Positions 36,336 through 44,081 of a stretch of DNA of 64,000 nucleotides are shown piece by piece (the stretch's first letter is position 1; each line of letters starts with the position of its first letter). The notes below the pieces were generated by a model, which worked only from the letters and a program-made list of their open reading frames with translations, made no database searches and was not told the origin of the DNA. Position numbers and translations under genes: made by a program. The stretch covers positions 1,488,001 through 1,552,000 of the forward strand of contig OZ242263.1 of the NCBI GenBank assembly GCA_965207125.1, in the 5' to 3' direction. This DNA comes from G965207125 sp965207125 (GTDB lineage Bacteria; Pseudomonadota; Alphaproteobacteria; Puniceispirillales; UBA1172).

Positions 36336-36821
36336 ATGAAAGGTAATTCTGAGGTTATCAAGCATCTTAACCGAATTCTGAAAAACGAACTAACTGCGAT
36401 CAATCAGTATTTTCTCCATGCTCGGATGTTAAAAGACTGGGGTTTTGAGCGGCTTGCGGATAAAGTTTATCATGAATCAGTAGGCGAGATGAACCACGCC
36501 GACTGGTGCATTAGTCGAATCCTGCTGCTCGAAGGGATTCCCCATCTGCAAGATCTGGGAAAACTTAAGATTGGTAAAAACGTACCAGAAATGTTTACCT
36601 CTGACCTTCATCTTGAGCAAACCAACCAATCGTGCTTAAAAGAAGCGATCGCGATTTGTGAGGCGCAAGTCGATTTCATTAGCCGCGATATTTTGCGTAA
36701 GATTCTCGACGATACTGAAGAGCATATAGACTGGATCGAAACCCAGCAGGGGTTGATAGAAAAAGTTGGCGTGCAGAATTACCTGCAAGAACAGATTGGC
36801 GACGGCGAGGCCTCAAACTAG
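36336..36821 (+). CDS. bfr: bacterioferritin
   Basis: A 161-residue haem-containing iron-storage ferritin that assembles into 24-mers. The start MKGNSEVIKHLNRILKNEL closely follows the E. coli protein. The ferroxidase ligands are visible (Glu18, Glu51, His54 in VGEMNHAD, Glu94 in the later helix, Glu127 and His130 in DDTEEHIDW), and Met52 in GEMNHAD, the haem axial ligand, is present. It is 12 bases upstream of a methyltransferase gene and may be co-transcribed with it. Confidence 0.95.
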   Translation: MKGNSEVIKHLNRILKNELTAINQYFLHARMLKDWGFERLADKVYHESVGEMNHADWCISRILLLEGIPHLQDLGKLKIGKNVPEMFTSDLHLEQTNQSCLKEAIAICEAQVDFISRDILRKILDDTEEHIDWIETQQGLIEKVGVQNYLQEQIGDGEASN

Positions 36822-36833
36822 AGAAACTCTCCC

Positions 36834-37460
36834 ATGACTAAACAGAAAAAAAAGGGCTTTTTAGATAGCGTCTACAAAATCAGCGACGCCGATAAAATGC
36901 ACAACCTTTATGAGGAATGGGCGGAAAGTTATGATGAAGAGATTGTTACTCACGGCTATGCTACGCCGTATCGATGCGCGACAGCATTGGCGGCGGTGGC
37001 GCATGATAAATCTGCACCTCTTCTCGATATCGGTTGCGGGACGGGAATCTCTGGTAAGGCTTTTCTTGCCGCTGGATTTACCACGATAGACGGCTCAGAT
37101 TTATCCGGGGCGATGCTCAAAAAAGCTAAAATCCAAGGGATTTACCGCAAGCTCTGGCAAACTGATCTGGTCACTTCACCAAATTTCTCTCGCGGTGATT
37201 ACGCATATCTCGCAGCGGTTGGCGTGATCGCGGCTGGGCATATGCCACCTGAATGCATCCCTTCATTTCTGGCTTTGCTTGGTTCTAGCGGCATGATGGT
37301 CTTTTCGCTCAATGATCACACGCTGGAAAATCCGGCTTTTGAGGCGGAACTAAGGCGATTGGAACAGGTGGGTGAGATTATTATACGCCATGAAGATTAC
37401 GGCGATCATCTGCCTAGTATCGGCCTCAAGTCGAAAGTGTTTGTAGTCGAAAAACAATAG
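36834..37460 (+). CDS. class I SAM-dependent methyltransferase
   Basis: A 208-residue methyltransferase with motif I LLDIGCGTGISGKAF (about residue 65) and the downstream acidic position TIDGSDLSGAML. The N-terminal YEEWAESYDEEIVTHGYATP is typical of the small-molecule type related to the WBSCR27 group. The substrate is unknown. It is followed 9 bases later by an Fe(II)/2-oxoglutarate oxygenase gene, and this pair may modify the same small molecule. Confidence 0.85.
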   Translation: MTKQKKKGFLDSVYKISDADKMHNLYEEWAESYDEEIVTHGYATPYRCATALAAVAHDKSAPLLDIGCGTGISGKAFLAAGFTTIDGSDLSGAMLKKAKIQGIYRKLWQTDLVTSPNFSRGDYAYLAAVGVIAAGHMPPECIPSFLALLGSSGMMVFSLNDHTLENPAFEAELRRLEQVGEIIIRHEDYGDHLPSIGLKSKVFVVEKQ

Positions 37461-37469
37461 GACAAGCAA

Positions 37470-38312
37470 ATGGGGTATGCTGCCGAGGAACTAATTAATC
37501 TTTCTGATTATCCGATTGATCGGGTTTGTGCCGCTCGGCGTCAACTTATTGCCGAAACTCGGCGGCATTTGGCGGATGATGGTTGTGTGGTGCTGAAGAA
37601 ATTTCTAACGCCCCTTGCGATTAGGTGCATCATCGCAGAAGTTGATGGGGTCGCCCATCATGCGCATAAATCTTTTTGCGAAACTAATGCGTATTTCACC
37701 ACTGATGATCCAACCCTTGATGTGACTGATCCCCGGCGGCAATTTTTCCCGCGCTCGAACGCTTTCATCGCCGCCGATTATTTTCATTCTGATGGAGCCT
37801 TGCGGGCTGTGCATGATTTTCCTGCTTTCGATCCCTTTATCAAGGATTGCCTCGAACAGGAAAAGTTTTACCGCTACGCTGATCCTCTTGCCGATGTGAT
37901 TGTGAATATGGCTGAGGAAGGCGAAGGATTCCCCTGGCATTTCGACACCAATCCCTTCACAGTCACTCTGGCTATCCAGTCGGCTGATCAGGGTGGGCTT
38001 TTCGAATACGCACCCAATATCCGCCGCGAGCATGAAAATTTAGCTGAAGTCAGTAAAGTGCTTAATGGTTCGTCTGATAAAGTTGTCTCTCTGACGCTGG
38101 AGCCTGGCGATCTGCAACTGTTCAAGGGACGTTATTCGCTCCATCGTGTAGCAGCCCTTGGCGGAGTAACACCTAGATATGTAGCAATTTTTTCCTATGT
38201 TAATGAACCGGGAATGGTTGGTGCGCCTGAACGCGCCAAACAGCTTTACGGACGAGCATTGCCGATTCACTATCAGCGTGCGGGGCTTCGTCCCGATGAC
38301 TTGATGGATTAG
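37470..38312 (+). CDS. Fe(II)/2-oxoglutarate-dependent oxygenase (ArpA/BesD-like family)
   Basis: A 280-residue non-haem iron oxygenase. The facial triad is visible as PWHFDTNPF (His and Asp, about residue 153) and SLHRVAALGG (His, about 225), with the 2-oxoglutarate-binding Arg in TPRYVAIFSYV. The flanking phrases GGLFEYAPNIR and PGDLQLFKGRYSLHRV recall a family that includes amino-acid halogenases. Those lack the metal-binding acid, whereas the Asp here means hydroxylation or demethylation is expected. The substrate is unknown; a free amino acid or betaine is a guess. It is probably in an operon with the preceding methyltransferase. Confidence 0.8.
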   Translation: MGYAAEELINLSDYPIDRVCAARRQLIAETRRHLADDGCVVLKKFLTPLAIRCIIAEVDGVAHHAHKSFCETNAYFTTDDPTLDVTDPRRQFFPRSNAFIAADYFHSDGALRAVHDFPAFDPFIKDCLEQEKFYRYADPLADVIVNMAEEGEGFPWHFDTNPFTVTLAIQSADQGGLFEYAPNIRREHENLAEVSKVLNGSSDKVVSLTLEPGDLQLFKGRYSLHRVAALGGVTPRYVAIFSYVNEPGMVGAPERAKQLYGRALPIHYQRAGLRPDDLMD

Positions 38313-38436
38313 ACATCAGATAACCGCTCGCGATTTAAATCATGTTTTCTAATCGCTGTGGGATAGTAGATTAACTGAAGTCAATCTCCGTCAGGTTATG
38401 AAGGGTGGTGCATCAGATCAAAGTGGATGCGTGATG

Positions 38437-38496
38437 AATTAAAAGATCAGAGAAAAAAAGTTTTACATGAAACTTTATTTCTCTGATCTTTTAATT
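38437..38496. repeat. long near-perfect inverted repeat (60-base hairpin)
   Basis: A 19-base arm (38437-38455) is perfectly complementary to 38478-38496. Inside it AAAGTTT (38457-38463) pairs with AAACTTT (38470-38476), leaving a six-base loop TACATG and one A-A mismatch. The total stem is 26 pairs, AT-rich at the ends. It sits between the oxygenase and PrsW-like genes. It could be a bidirectional terminator, a miniature mobile element or a site for an RNA-processing enzyme; there is no clear T-run beyond the ends. Confidence 0.8.
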
Positions 38497-38587
38497 AGTT
38501 ATGCATACAAGTCATCTTGCTTTCAGGCGTTGCGAGGTGCTAGGATAGGCTTGATTATAACGATTAGTCTTTTGGGTGGTTTATATC

Positions 38588-39487
38588 ATGGTCGATTTTT
38601 ACACATTGAAGCTTCTTTTGATTTCACGCGAGCTGTTGTATCAATTCGTTCCCGTCATCGTTATTCTCGCAGTTTTTATCAGTCGGCATACTTTTCGCAA
38701 ATCACTGGTTAATGTGATGACTGCTTTTCTGCTTGGCGTATCGATCATTTATCCTCTCGATTTTCTGGCGACTCTTGCGGTTGCATTCAATTCATATTTT
38801 ATCTCTGATATTAATATAGGCTTTTTTTATCAGGCGTTTTTTCAGGCAGCATTCATTGAGGAAAGCCTGAAATTTTCTATTATTTATTTTTTCTGTCTTA
38901 ATCATCAAGAATACTCAAAACCTTCTGAGACTTATATTTATGCGATTGCAGTCGGTCTTGGTTATGCTGCAATTGAAAATCTGATGTATTTTAAGCTGGT
39001 TAATGTGGGGATCAGTGTGCGCTATCTGCCGATGTTTGCACATTTGGGGTATGCATTGATTATGGCAACATTTCTCAATCAATCGATGTTTCATCTTCTT
39101 GATAAGCCAGTCGGATACGCGCTGAAGAAAGGCGCGATTCCAGGTTGGCTATTCAAAAACCAACGAAAGAAGGTCGATGATAAGCATTATGAAGTGCGCG
39201 AGATCTCAAAGCGGCTTGCTATTTTTCTTTCGTTAGCTTTGCCGATTCTTTTTCATGGTATTTGGAATATTTTATTAGTACTTGATCTGAATTTTGCTCA
39301 CCAGATTCTAGTTTATTCTAATTTCATCATGGTGTTCGTTATGTATCTGTTTCTTCAACATGGGAGTTCTTTTCGAGTTAGAGCGATGAGGCGATCAGAA
39401 ATTCCTACTCTGGATGTGGCGATGAATTATTTTTACGTATTTGTATGGACGGCGATCTCAATTGTTACCTATGCCTATATGTTCTAG
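38588..39487 (+). CDS. PrsW-family intramembrane protease
   Basis: A 299-residue membrane protein (303 if a GTG at 38576 is used). It has about seven or eight hydrophobic helices. The PrsW/glutamic-type intramembrane protease motifs are present: FIEESLKF (EExxK), YAAIENLMYF and FHGIWNILL. PrsW in Bacillus cleaves the anti-sigma factor RsiW, but no anti-sigma gene is nearby. The composition is AT-rich compared with the genes before 38.3 kb. Its neighbours, a large hairpin on one side and a reverse transcriptase on the other, suggest an accessory region. Confidence 0.75.
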   Translation: MVDFYTLKLLLISRELLYQFVPVIVILAVFISRHTFRKSLVNVMTAFLLGVSIIYPLDFLATLAVAFNSYFISDINIGFFYQAFFQAAFIEESLKFSIIYFFCLNHQEYSKPSETYIYAIAVGLGYAAIENLMYFKLVNVGISVRYLPMFAHLGYALIMATFLNQSMFHLLDKPVGYALKKGAIPGWLFKNQRKKVDDKHYEVREISKRLAIFLSLALPILFHGIWNILLVLDLNFAHQILVYSNFIMVFVMYLFLQHGSSFRVRAMRRSEIPTLDVAMNYFYVFVWTAISIVTYAYMF

Positions 39488-39493
39488 CTTTAC

Positions 39494-39590
39494 TGGTGCA
39501 TGCCATAAGCGTTGCTCTAGTCAGACATTTTCCGATGTGATAGAGTCTATTATACGTAATTCGTATGATCTACTTGCACCATCTATGGCA
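39494..39590 (+). ncRNA. possible structured/pseudoknotted RNA upstream of the reverse transcriptase
   Basis: TGGTGCA (39494-39500) is complementary to TGCACCA (39575-39581) and TGCCATA (39501-39507) to TATGGCA (39584-39590). The interleaved order gives a pseudoknot. Between them, ATACG/CGTAT (39552-39556, 39562-39566) and CTCTA/TAGAG (39515-39519, 39541-39545) add two hairpins. Defence reverse transcriptases of some classes use an adjacent non-coding RNA as template. The stems are short and could be chance. Confidence 0.3.
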
Positions 39591-39657
39591 TTAATTCCTT
39601 GAAAAATAACAATAGTTGAGTGAATGAAATTTAAACCTGTACCTATTAGAGAAACAC

Positions 39658-41553
39658 ATGAGTAAACATTGGGACAATCTCTGCACGTATAAGGCTCTAA
39701 AAGATGGTTGGTACTTAGCGTCTCGTGACCTTCGAAATGATTTTCTTCAAATACCTTTTCTTAAAGAACAGTTTGCTGTATTTCTAGAAGAGAATTTGAA
39801 TGAGCTTGTTCGTCAGTTACAGTCTGAGATATTCATCCACAGAGACGTTATCAATGTAAGTATTGCAAAAGGTAATCTAAGTACACGTCCAGGATCTTTT
39901 ATCCCTCTTCAAAGTAGAATCGTGCTCTTTTCTGCAATAAAGCTGGTGGCCTCAGAATTGGATAAACATTTACCACAAGAAGTATTTAGTTGCCGAGTGC
40001 GAGATAAAATCGACGATAGACTGTTTAAAGAAAGCTCTTTGAGTAAACCTCCCTTTATCACAAATAAGAAGATATCAGAGGAAATTGATCCTTTCAAACC
40101 ATGGTCTTATAACTGGCTAGCCTTTGAGGAAAAATCTATCGAAGTAGGGATTCATGGTGATTACCCATTTTTAGTAACATCAGATATTTCAGCATATTTC
40201 GAAAATATTCAACTTGGAATTATGAGGGATCAGTTGTTGGAATACCTTCCAAAAGAACAACAATTAATAAACCTTTTCATTTCAGCCTTTGAGGGGTGGA
40301 CAACAACAACACCTCAAGGGCGATACTACCTGCGAGGCATACCTCAAGGCACAGATATCTCAAGATTTTTTGGGAATCTTTTTCTCGCCCCAATTGATGT
40401 AGAATTAAAAAAATTAGCTAATAAAATGGATTTAAAATACTACCGTTATATGGACGATATTAGGATTTTCTCTAAAAAAGAAAAGGAGGCCAAAGAGGCA
40501 ATTTTAAATCTAGAAAGGCTTGTGCGACAAAGACACCTAAATCTTCAATCAGCTAAAACGAAAATATATAATGAGAATTCGAAGGAGATATCTTATCTCT
40601 TAATAGACGAAAGGATGACAAAATTCAATGAGTTGAGTGAAGAGAAACGTAGTAACTCCATAGATCAGCGACCCTTTATCAAGAACCTTGAAAAACTACA
40701 AAAAGCTGAGCCAAAATCTTTTAATCAAGGAGCACAAAAAATTCACAGAGCGAGAAAATCACTAACTGGTCTATCAGATCGTTTGTTTAGGAGGATGGTA
40801 ATGCTTTATATACATCTTGGAGATAAAACTATTATCCCTCGATTATTGTTAGAGTTAGAAAGGAATGACGATCAACGATATGCGCAGATTATGGTAAGCG
40901 CTTCAAAAAAATTTCCAAGGTTAACTAGTATTCAAACACAATTGCTTAAACTTATGAACGAGAATGACCATCTTCAATCTAGTCGAGAAGCTACATTTCT
41001 TGAAGCTTGCCGCTATCAGTCAAGAATTAAAAGTGATATAATAAAAAAATGCACTGAGTATGCTAAAGGCCATAAAAAAAGCTCTGAAGTTAGGGTTCAA
41101 GCACTTCTGTTAATTGCTAGAACAAAAATAGATGAAAAAATAATTGATTGGGTACAAAAATTATTTGAGAAGGAAAATAATGTTCAAATAAAAAGGGCTG
41201 CTTCATTAATTTTGATAAGGACTAGAGGGGAGGACAACAAAAATTTTATTAAAAAAATTGTTTTTCACCCTAATGATGAATTAAAACTATTCGGTAAATA
41301 TCTTTATGCTTGCAAGACAGATGTGAGGGTTGCTAAAAATATCCTAAAACAAGCTTTTAAATCAGACTATCCTTGGTTATTAGTTGATTATGTTCCATTA
41401 CTTTTTCTTCAATTGCAGAGCGAAAACTATAAAATTCGCTGTGAGGTGAAAAGAGCAATTCATAAAAACAAGGCTAATCATGAGCATATCAATATGGATA
41501 TGAGAGATTTACTTAAAAAATTACTAAATTGGGCCAAAAATGACTCTTCATGA
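39658..41553 (+). CDS. orphan reverse transcriptase, defence (UG/Abi-like) type, with helical C-terminal domain
   Basis: A 631-residue protein. Residues about 60-330 carry reverse-transcriptase motifs: catalytic Asp176 in TSDISAYFENI (motif A), GIPQGTDISRFFGNLFL (motif B, 228-244) and YMDD (264-267) in YYRYMDDIRIF (motif C). The last 280 residues are helical and Lys-rich, with HEAT-like repeats (SEVRVQALLLIARTKID, NVQIKRAASLILIRTRG). There is no maturase, endonuclease or integrase part, so it is not a group II intron or retrotransposon protein. The layout resembles the unknown-group/abortive-infection RTs (AbiA, AbiK, DRT systems) that stop phages. The exact class cannot be fixed by eye. The gene is strikingly AT-rich, indicating recent acquisition. 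Confidence 0.85.
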   Translation: MSKHWDNLCTYKALKDGWYLASRDLRNDFLQIPFLKEQFAVFLEENLNELVRQLQSEIFIHRDVINVSIAKGNLSTRPGSFIPLQSRIVLFSAIKLVASELDKHLPQEVFSCRVRDKIDDRLFKESSLSKPPFITNKKISEEIDPFKPWSYNWLAFEEKSIEVGIHGDYPFLVTSDISAYFENIQLGIMRDQLLEYLPKEQQLINLFISAFEGWTTTTPQGRYYLRGIPQGTDISRFFGNLFLAPIDVELKKLANKMDLKYYRYMDDIRIFSKKEKEAKEAILNLERLVRQRHLNLQSAKTKIYNENSKEISYLLIDERMTKFNELSEEKRSNSIDQRPFIKNLEKLQKAEPKSFNQGAQKIHRARKSLTGLSDRLFRRMVMLYIHLGDKTIIPRLLLELERNDDQRYAQIMVSASKKFPRLTSIQTQLLKLMNENDHLQSSREATFLEACRYQSRIKSDIIKKCTEYAKGHKKSSEVRVQALLLIARTKIDEKIIDWVQKLFEKENNVQIKRAASLILIRTRGEDNKNFIKKIVFHPNDELKLFGKYLYACKTDVRVAKNILKQAFKSDYPWLLVDYVPLLFLQLQSENYKIRCEVKRAIHKNKANHEHINMDMRDLLKKLLNWAKNDSS

Positions 41554-41646
41554 TATTATTTACTCACCGTTTATAGCCTAATTCATCTCTTGTTAGCTGG
41601 TGCATTTATTAGTTATTGGCGATTTTTTCAGTATTGCTCTGTGTTG

Positions 41647-42348
41647 CTAGGTATTGTCGATGTCTCCGGCACCGGCGCCAGATGCTCGGGATTGCTCGGT
41701 TTCTGGAACATAACTGCGATGAGCGTAGTGTGACAACACCCGCCATGCATTCTCATCAACCTTGACGCCTCCTGACCGTGGGCGAAAAAGAGGTGGGACT
41801 GTGATACCGGATTGACCCGCTGGAATTAGTTGCAAGACTTGATTAGGGTAGAATTTTATCGAGTCACTAGGATCAATATTACTACTATCAAAGCCGCTAC
41901 CGTCGCCAAGATCACTAGCATTGTCATGCTCTCCAGCACTAAAGCTGAGGCCGCCATCTGACGCTATCACGCGGTGGCTGTCAGCATTTTCCATCATCAT
42001 GCTGATGCCAAGGGTCGTTGACAGAATTGCCATCGCGGCGGCCAGGAAGATAGGGGCCTCGACATGACCTTGCCATGGCAAGCCGGTTGCGTTGGTATAT
42101 TCCACCATAGCCAAGCCGTGCACCGGTGCTTGCAAGCGCCCGTCGGTAATTGGGTTGATGCGACTGATTGCGGGGTTGGAATCAAGCATGCTACAACAAT
42201 CCAGAAGCGAGGCAAGAAATGGCAAATCAGTTCCCGACAGCCAGCATGCCATATCACGGCAATCTTTTGCATAACCCCAAGGCACAGCTAGGCCACGCAT
42301 TGCCTTTTCAGTCATCAAGCTAATTTCGTTTTGCGAGACAAGCATCAT
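41647..42348 (-). CDS. DUF3726 family protein
   Basis: A 233-residue protein whose N-terminus (SQNEISLMTEKAMRGLAVPWGYAKD) matches my recollection of DUF3726. A central Asp/Ser/Gly-rich stretch follows (about 140-165), and the C-terminus ends in a Gly/Ala-rich tail. No catalytic motif is recognised. It is last in the minus-strand ABC operon, 4 bases after the unknown gene upstream. Its function is unknown; co-occurrence with the M19-like protein suggests work on the transported compound. Confidence 0.6.
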   Translation of the reverse strand: MMLVSQNEISLMTEKAMRGLAVPWGYAKDCRDMACWLSGTDLPFLASLLDCCSMLDSNPAISRINPITDGRLQAPVHGLAMVEYTNATGLPWQGHVEAPIFLAAAMAILSTTLGISMMMENADSHRVIASDGGLSFSAGEHDNASDLGDGSGFDSSNIDPSDSIKFYPNQVLQLIPAGQSGITVPPLFRPRSGGVKVDENAWRVLSHYAHRSYVPETEQSRASGAGAGDIDNT

Positions 42349-42352
42349 CAGG

Positions 42353-44047
42353 TCAGAACAGTGCCGGAAATAACCAGTCGTCTGATGAAGCCTGCGTCAA
42401 CTCATCGGCGAGCGGCGCGCCTTGAAAAAGGGAAATCCGCGTCCATAGATCAGATTTTGGATCAAATTTAGCCGCTCCAAGAAAACTCAGCTTGCACCGC
42501 AACATATCAATAGGACGCGTGGTCGTCGCAACTAGATTATCCCGTATCTCTGCATAAGGATAAAGGGCAGTGGTCATTACTCGTCTCAGAATAAATCGAT
42601 GATCAGGATGCTGCATCAGGAATTCCGCCACCAGCATATGCGACTCAGCTTGTTTCAGGTCAGCATGGGCCGCTTGAATCTGCTTCGGGATGTCAAAGGG
42701 CATTTCCTGATCCGCTCCATCTTCTTCATAGCGTCGTCCCAGTCTAGGTTCTAGCTTGGCTTCTGAAGTGTACCAAAACAAAGCTGATTGGTCAGGGTCA
42801 GACATGTCATACTCCAACGCCCAATCGTAAAATCTTTCTATCATACTGAGTATTTTAGCCACCTTCATCCCACGCGAAAAAACTGACTCCTCCTCGATAG
42901 AAAACTGTGGCGACAGGTGATCAATCAACGCACCAAAGGGCTCGATCATAATGGATACCAGCATTTCAACCGCTTCTAGCGACAGATGTTGTTCTGCGCG
43001 CTCCAGCAATTTTAGCAGAGGTTTTGGTTTATGCCAGACGCTGTCCTCATTAAACCAGTCGCTGAGATCAGCTAGATTATCTTCAAGGCGATCGATGCGC
43101 GCCATCTGAATCTTGTCATCGACACGCCATTCAGCCGTATAGGCTTGAGCGCGGCTGATCAGAGCGCGCATATAATCAATCTCTGTCTGATTGATTGTGC
43201 GTTGGTGGATAACAAGCGCGATCGCCTCTTCCCTTGTTTGTATCCATTGGTGCAGGAGCTGCTGGTGATTGACCAAAAATGGCGCCATGCCAAGTCCGGT
43301 CGCGTTACCGATACCAAGATGACGTGCCAGTTTAGGCTCAAGCGGCACCGCCTTATCACCTCCTTTTACCTTCGCCAGATGTGCGATAAGCAGATGCGAG
43401 AAATGCCTGATCAGATATACTGTCAACATTTCTGCTTGGAAACATTGTCCCATCCCATTTTGTGAGTCGATATTCTCACGGTCGCAAATACCAAATTTCC
43501 CATTGCCATAAACCGCCGTGGTGCGCATCAGATAACCAACAGAAATGATCATTTTAGGATCAGGCTGGACGCCTTTGGCTAGGCAATCCACCACGTGATT
43601 AAATATACGCACCGATTTATTGGCGCGACTCAAAGTTAATTGACGTCCGGACTGACGTCCGGCTTCTTGATATGGCACCGATTTAGCCATCCGATTGATG
43701 GCATCCTGATCTGGCATACCGTCATAAAGCGTGAATGTCGTGTCCCAGGCATCAGCGATTACCCGATCACTGCGTTCGTTCTCTTCGAGTTGATTGCTGA
43801 AGGCAACCAGACTATAGGTCTCACTTGGTGAGGACGCGCGAATAACCACGTGGCCATACCCCTCTTGATCAAGCGCACAGATCGGAACATCCACTTGCCA
43901 GTTCTGCTGATGCATATGGCGAATTAACTGTCGTGAGAACGACAGGCGCATTGGATGATAACACCCCATGCGAGACAATCGCATCACCTGATCTGGAGGA
44001 CGAAGGAAATGATCAGAATTTTTAGTGCCGTTGGTCTTGCCGATCAT
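42353..44047 (-). CDS. conserved hypothetical protein (564 aa) in the betaine ABC operon
   Basis: Not recognised. The protein is soluble, predicted mostly helical, with no signal peptide or membrane segment. Notable stretches are GYLMRTTAVYGNGKFGICDR, ARHLGIGNATGLGMAPFLVNH and TRRTRPIDMLRCK-like C-terminal segments. The conserved Gly-Asn-Gly-Lys-Phe-Gly and Gly-Ile-Gly-Asn-Ala-Thr-Gly runs could form ligand loops. I use the ATG at 44047 because the longer frame overlaps the M19 gene. It lies between the M19-like and DUF3726 genes, all co-directional with 4- to 34-base gaps, so it is likely an enzyme or accessory factor of the same catabolic pathway. Confidence 0.6.
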   Translation of the reverse strand: MIGKTNGTKNSDHFLRPPDQVMRLSRMGCYHPMRLSFSRQLIRHMHQQNWQVDVPICALDQEGYGHVVIRASSPSETYSLVAFSNQLEENERSDRVIADAWDTTFTLYDGMPDQDAINRMAKSVPYQEAGRQSGRQLTLSRANKSVRIFNHVVDCLAKGVQPDPKMIISVGYLMRTTAVYGNGKFGICDRENIDSQNGMGQCFQAEMLTVYLIRHFSHLLIAHLAKVKGGDKAVPLEPKLARHLGIGNATGLGMAPFLVNHQQLLHQWIQTREEAIALVIHQRTINQTEIDYMRALISRAQAYTAEWRVDDKIQMARIDRLEDNLADLSDWFNEDSVWHKPKPLLKLLERAEQHLSLEAVEMLVSIMIEPFGALIDHLSPQFSIEEESVFSRGMKVAKILSMIERFYDWALEYDMSDPDQSALFWYTSEAKLEPRLGRRYEEDGADQEMPFDIPKQIQAAHADLKQAESHMLVAEFLMQHPDHRFILRRVMTTALYPYAEIRDNLVATTTRPIDMLRCKLSFLGAAKFDPKSDLWTRISLFQGAPLADELTQASSDDWLFPALF

Positions 44048-44081
44048 AGAGATAGCTTTCTGAGGTCTGCTTGTAACGACA

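Noticed and set aside
37470..38312. Halogenase function for the Fe/2-oxoglutarate enzyme
   Set aside because: Halogenases of this fold lack the acidic iron ligand; here the Asp is present in WHFDTN, which argues for hydroxylation or demethylation.
38467..38712. 81-codon open frame starting inside the long hairpin
   Set aside because: It starts in the loop of the inverted repeat and overlaps the PrsW-like gene in another frame; no ribosome-binding site.
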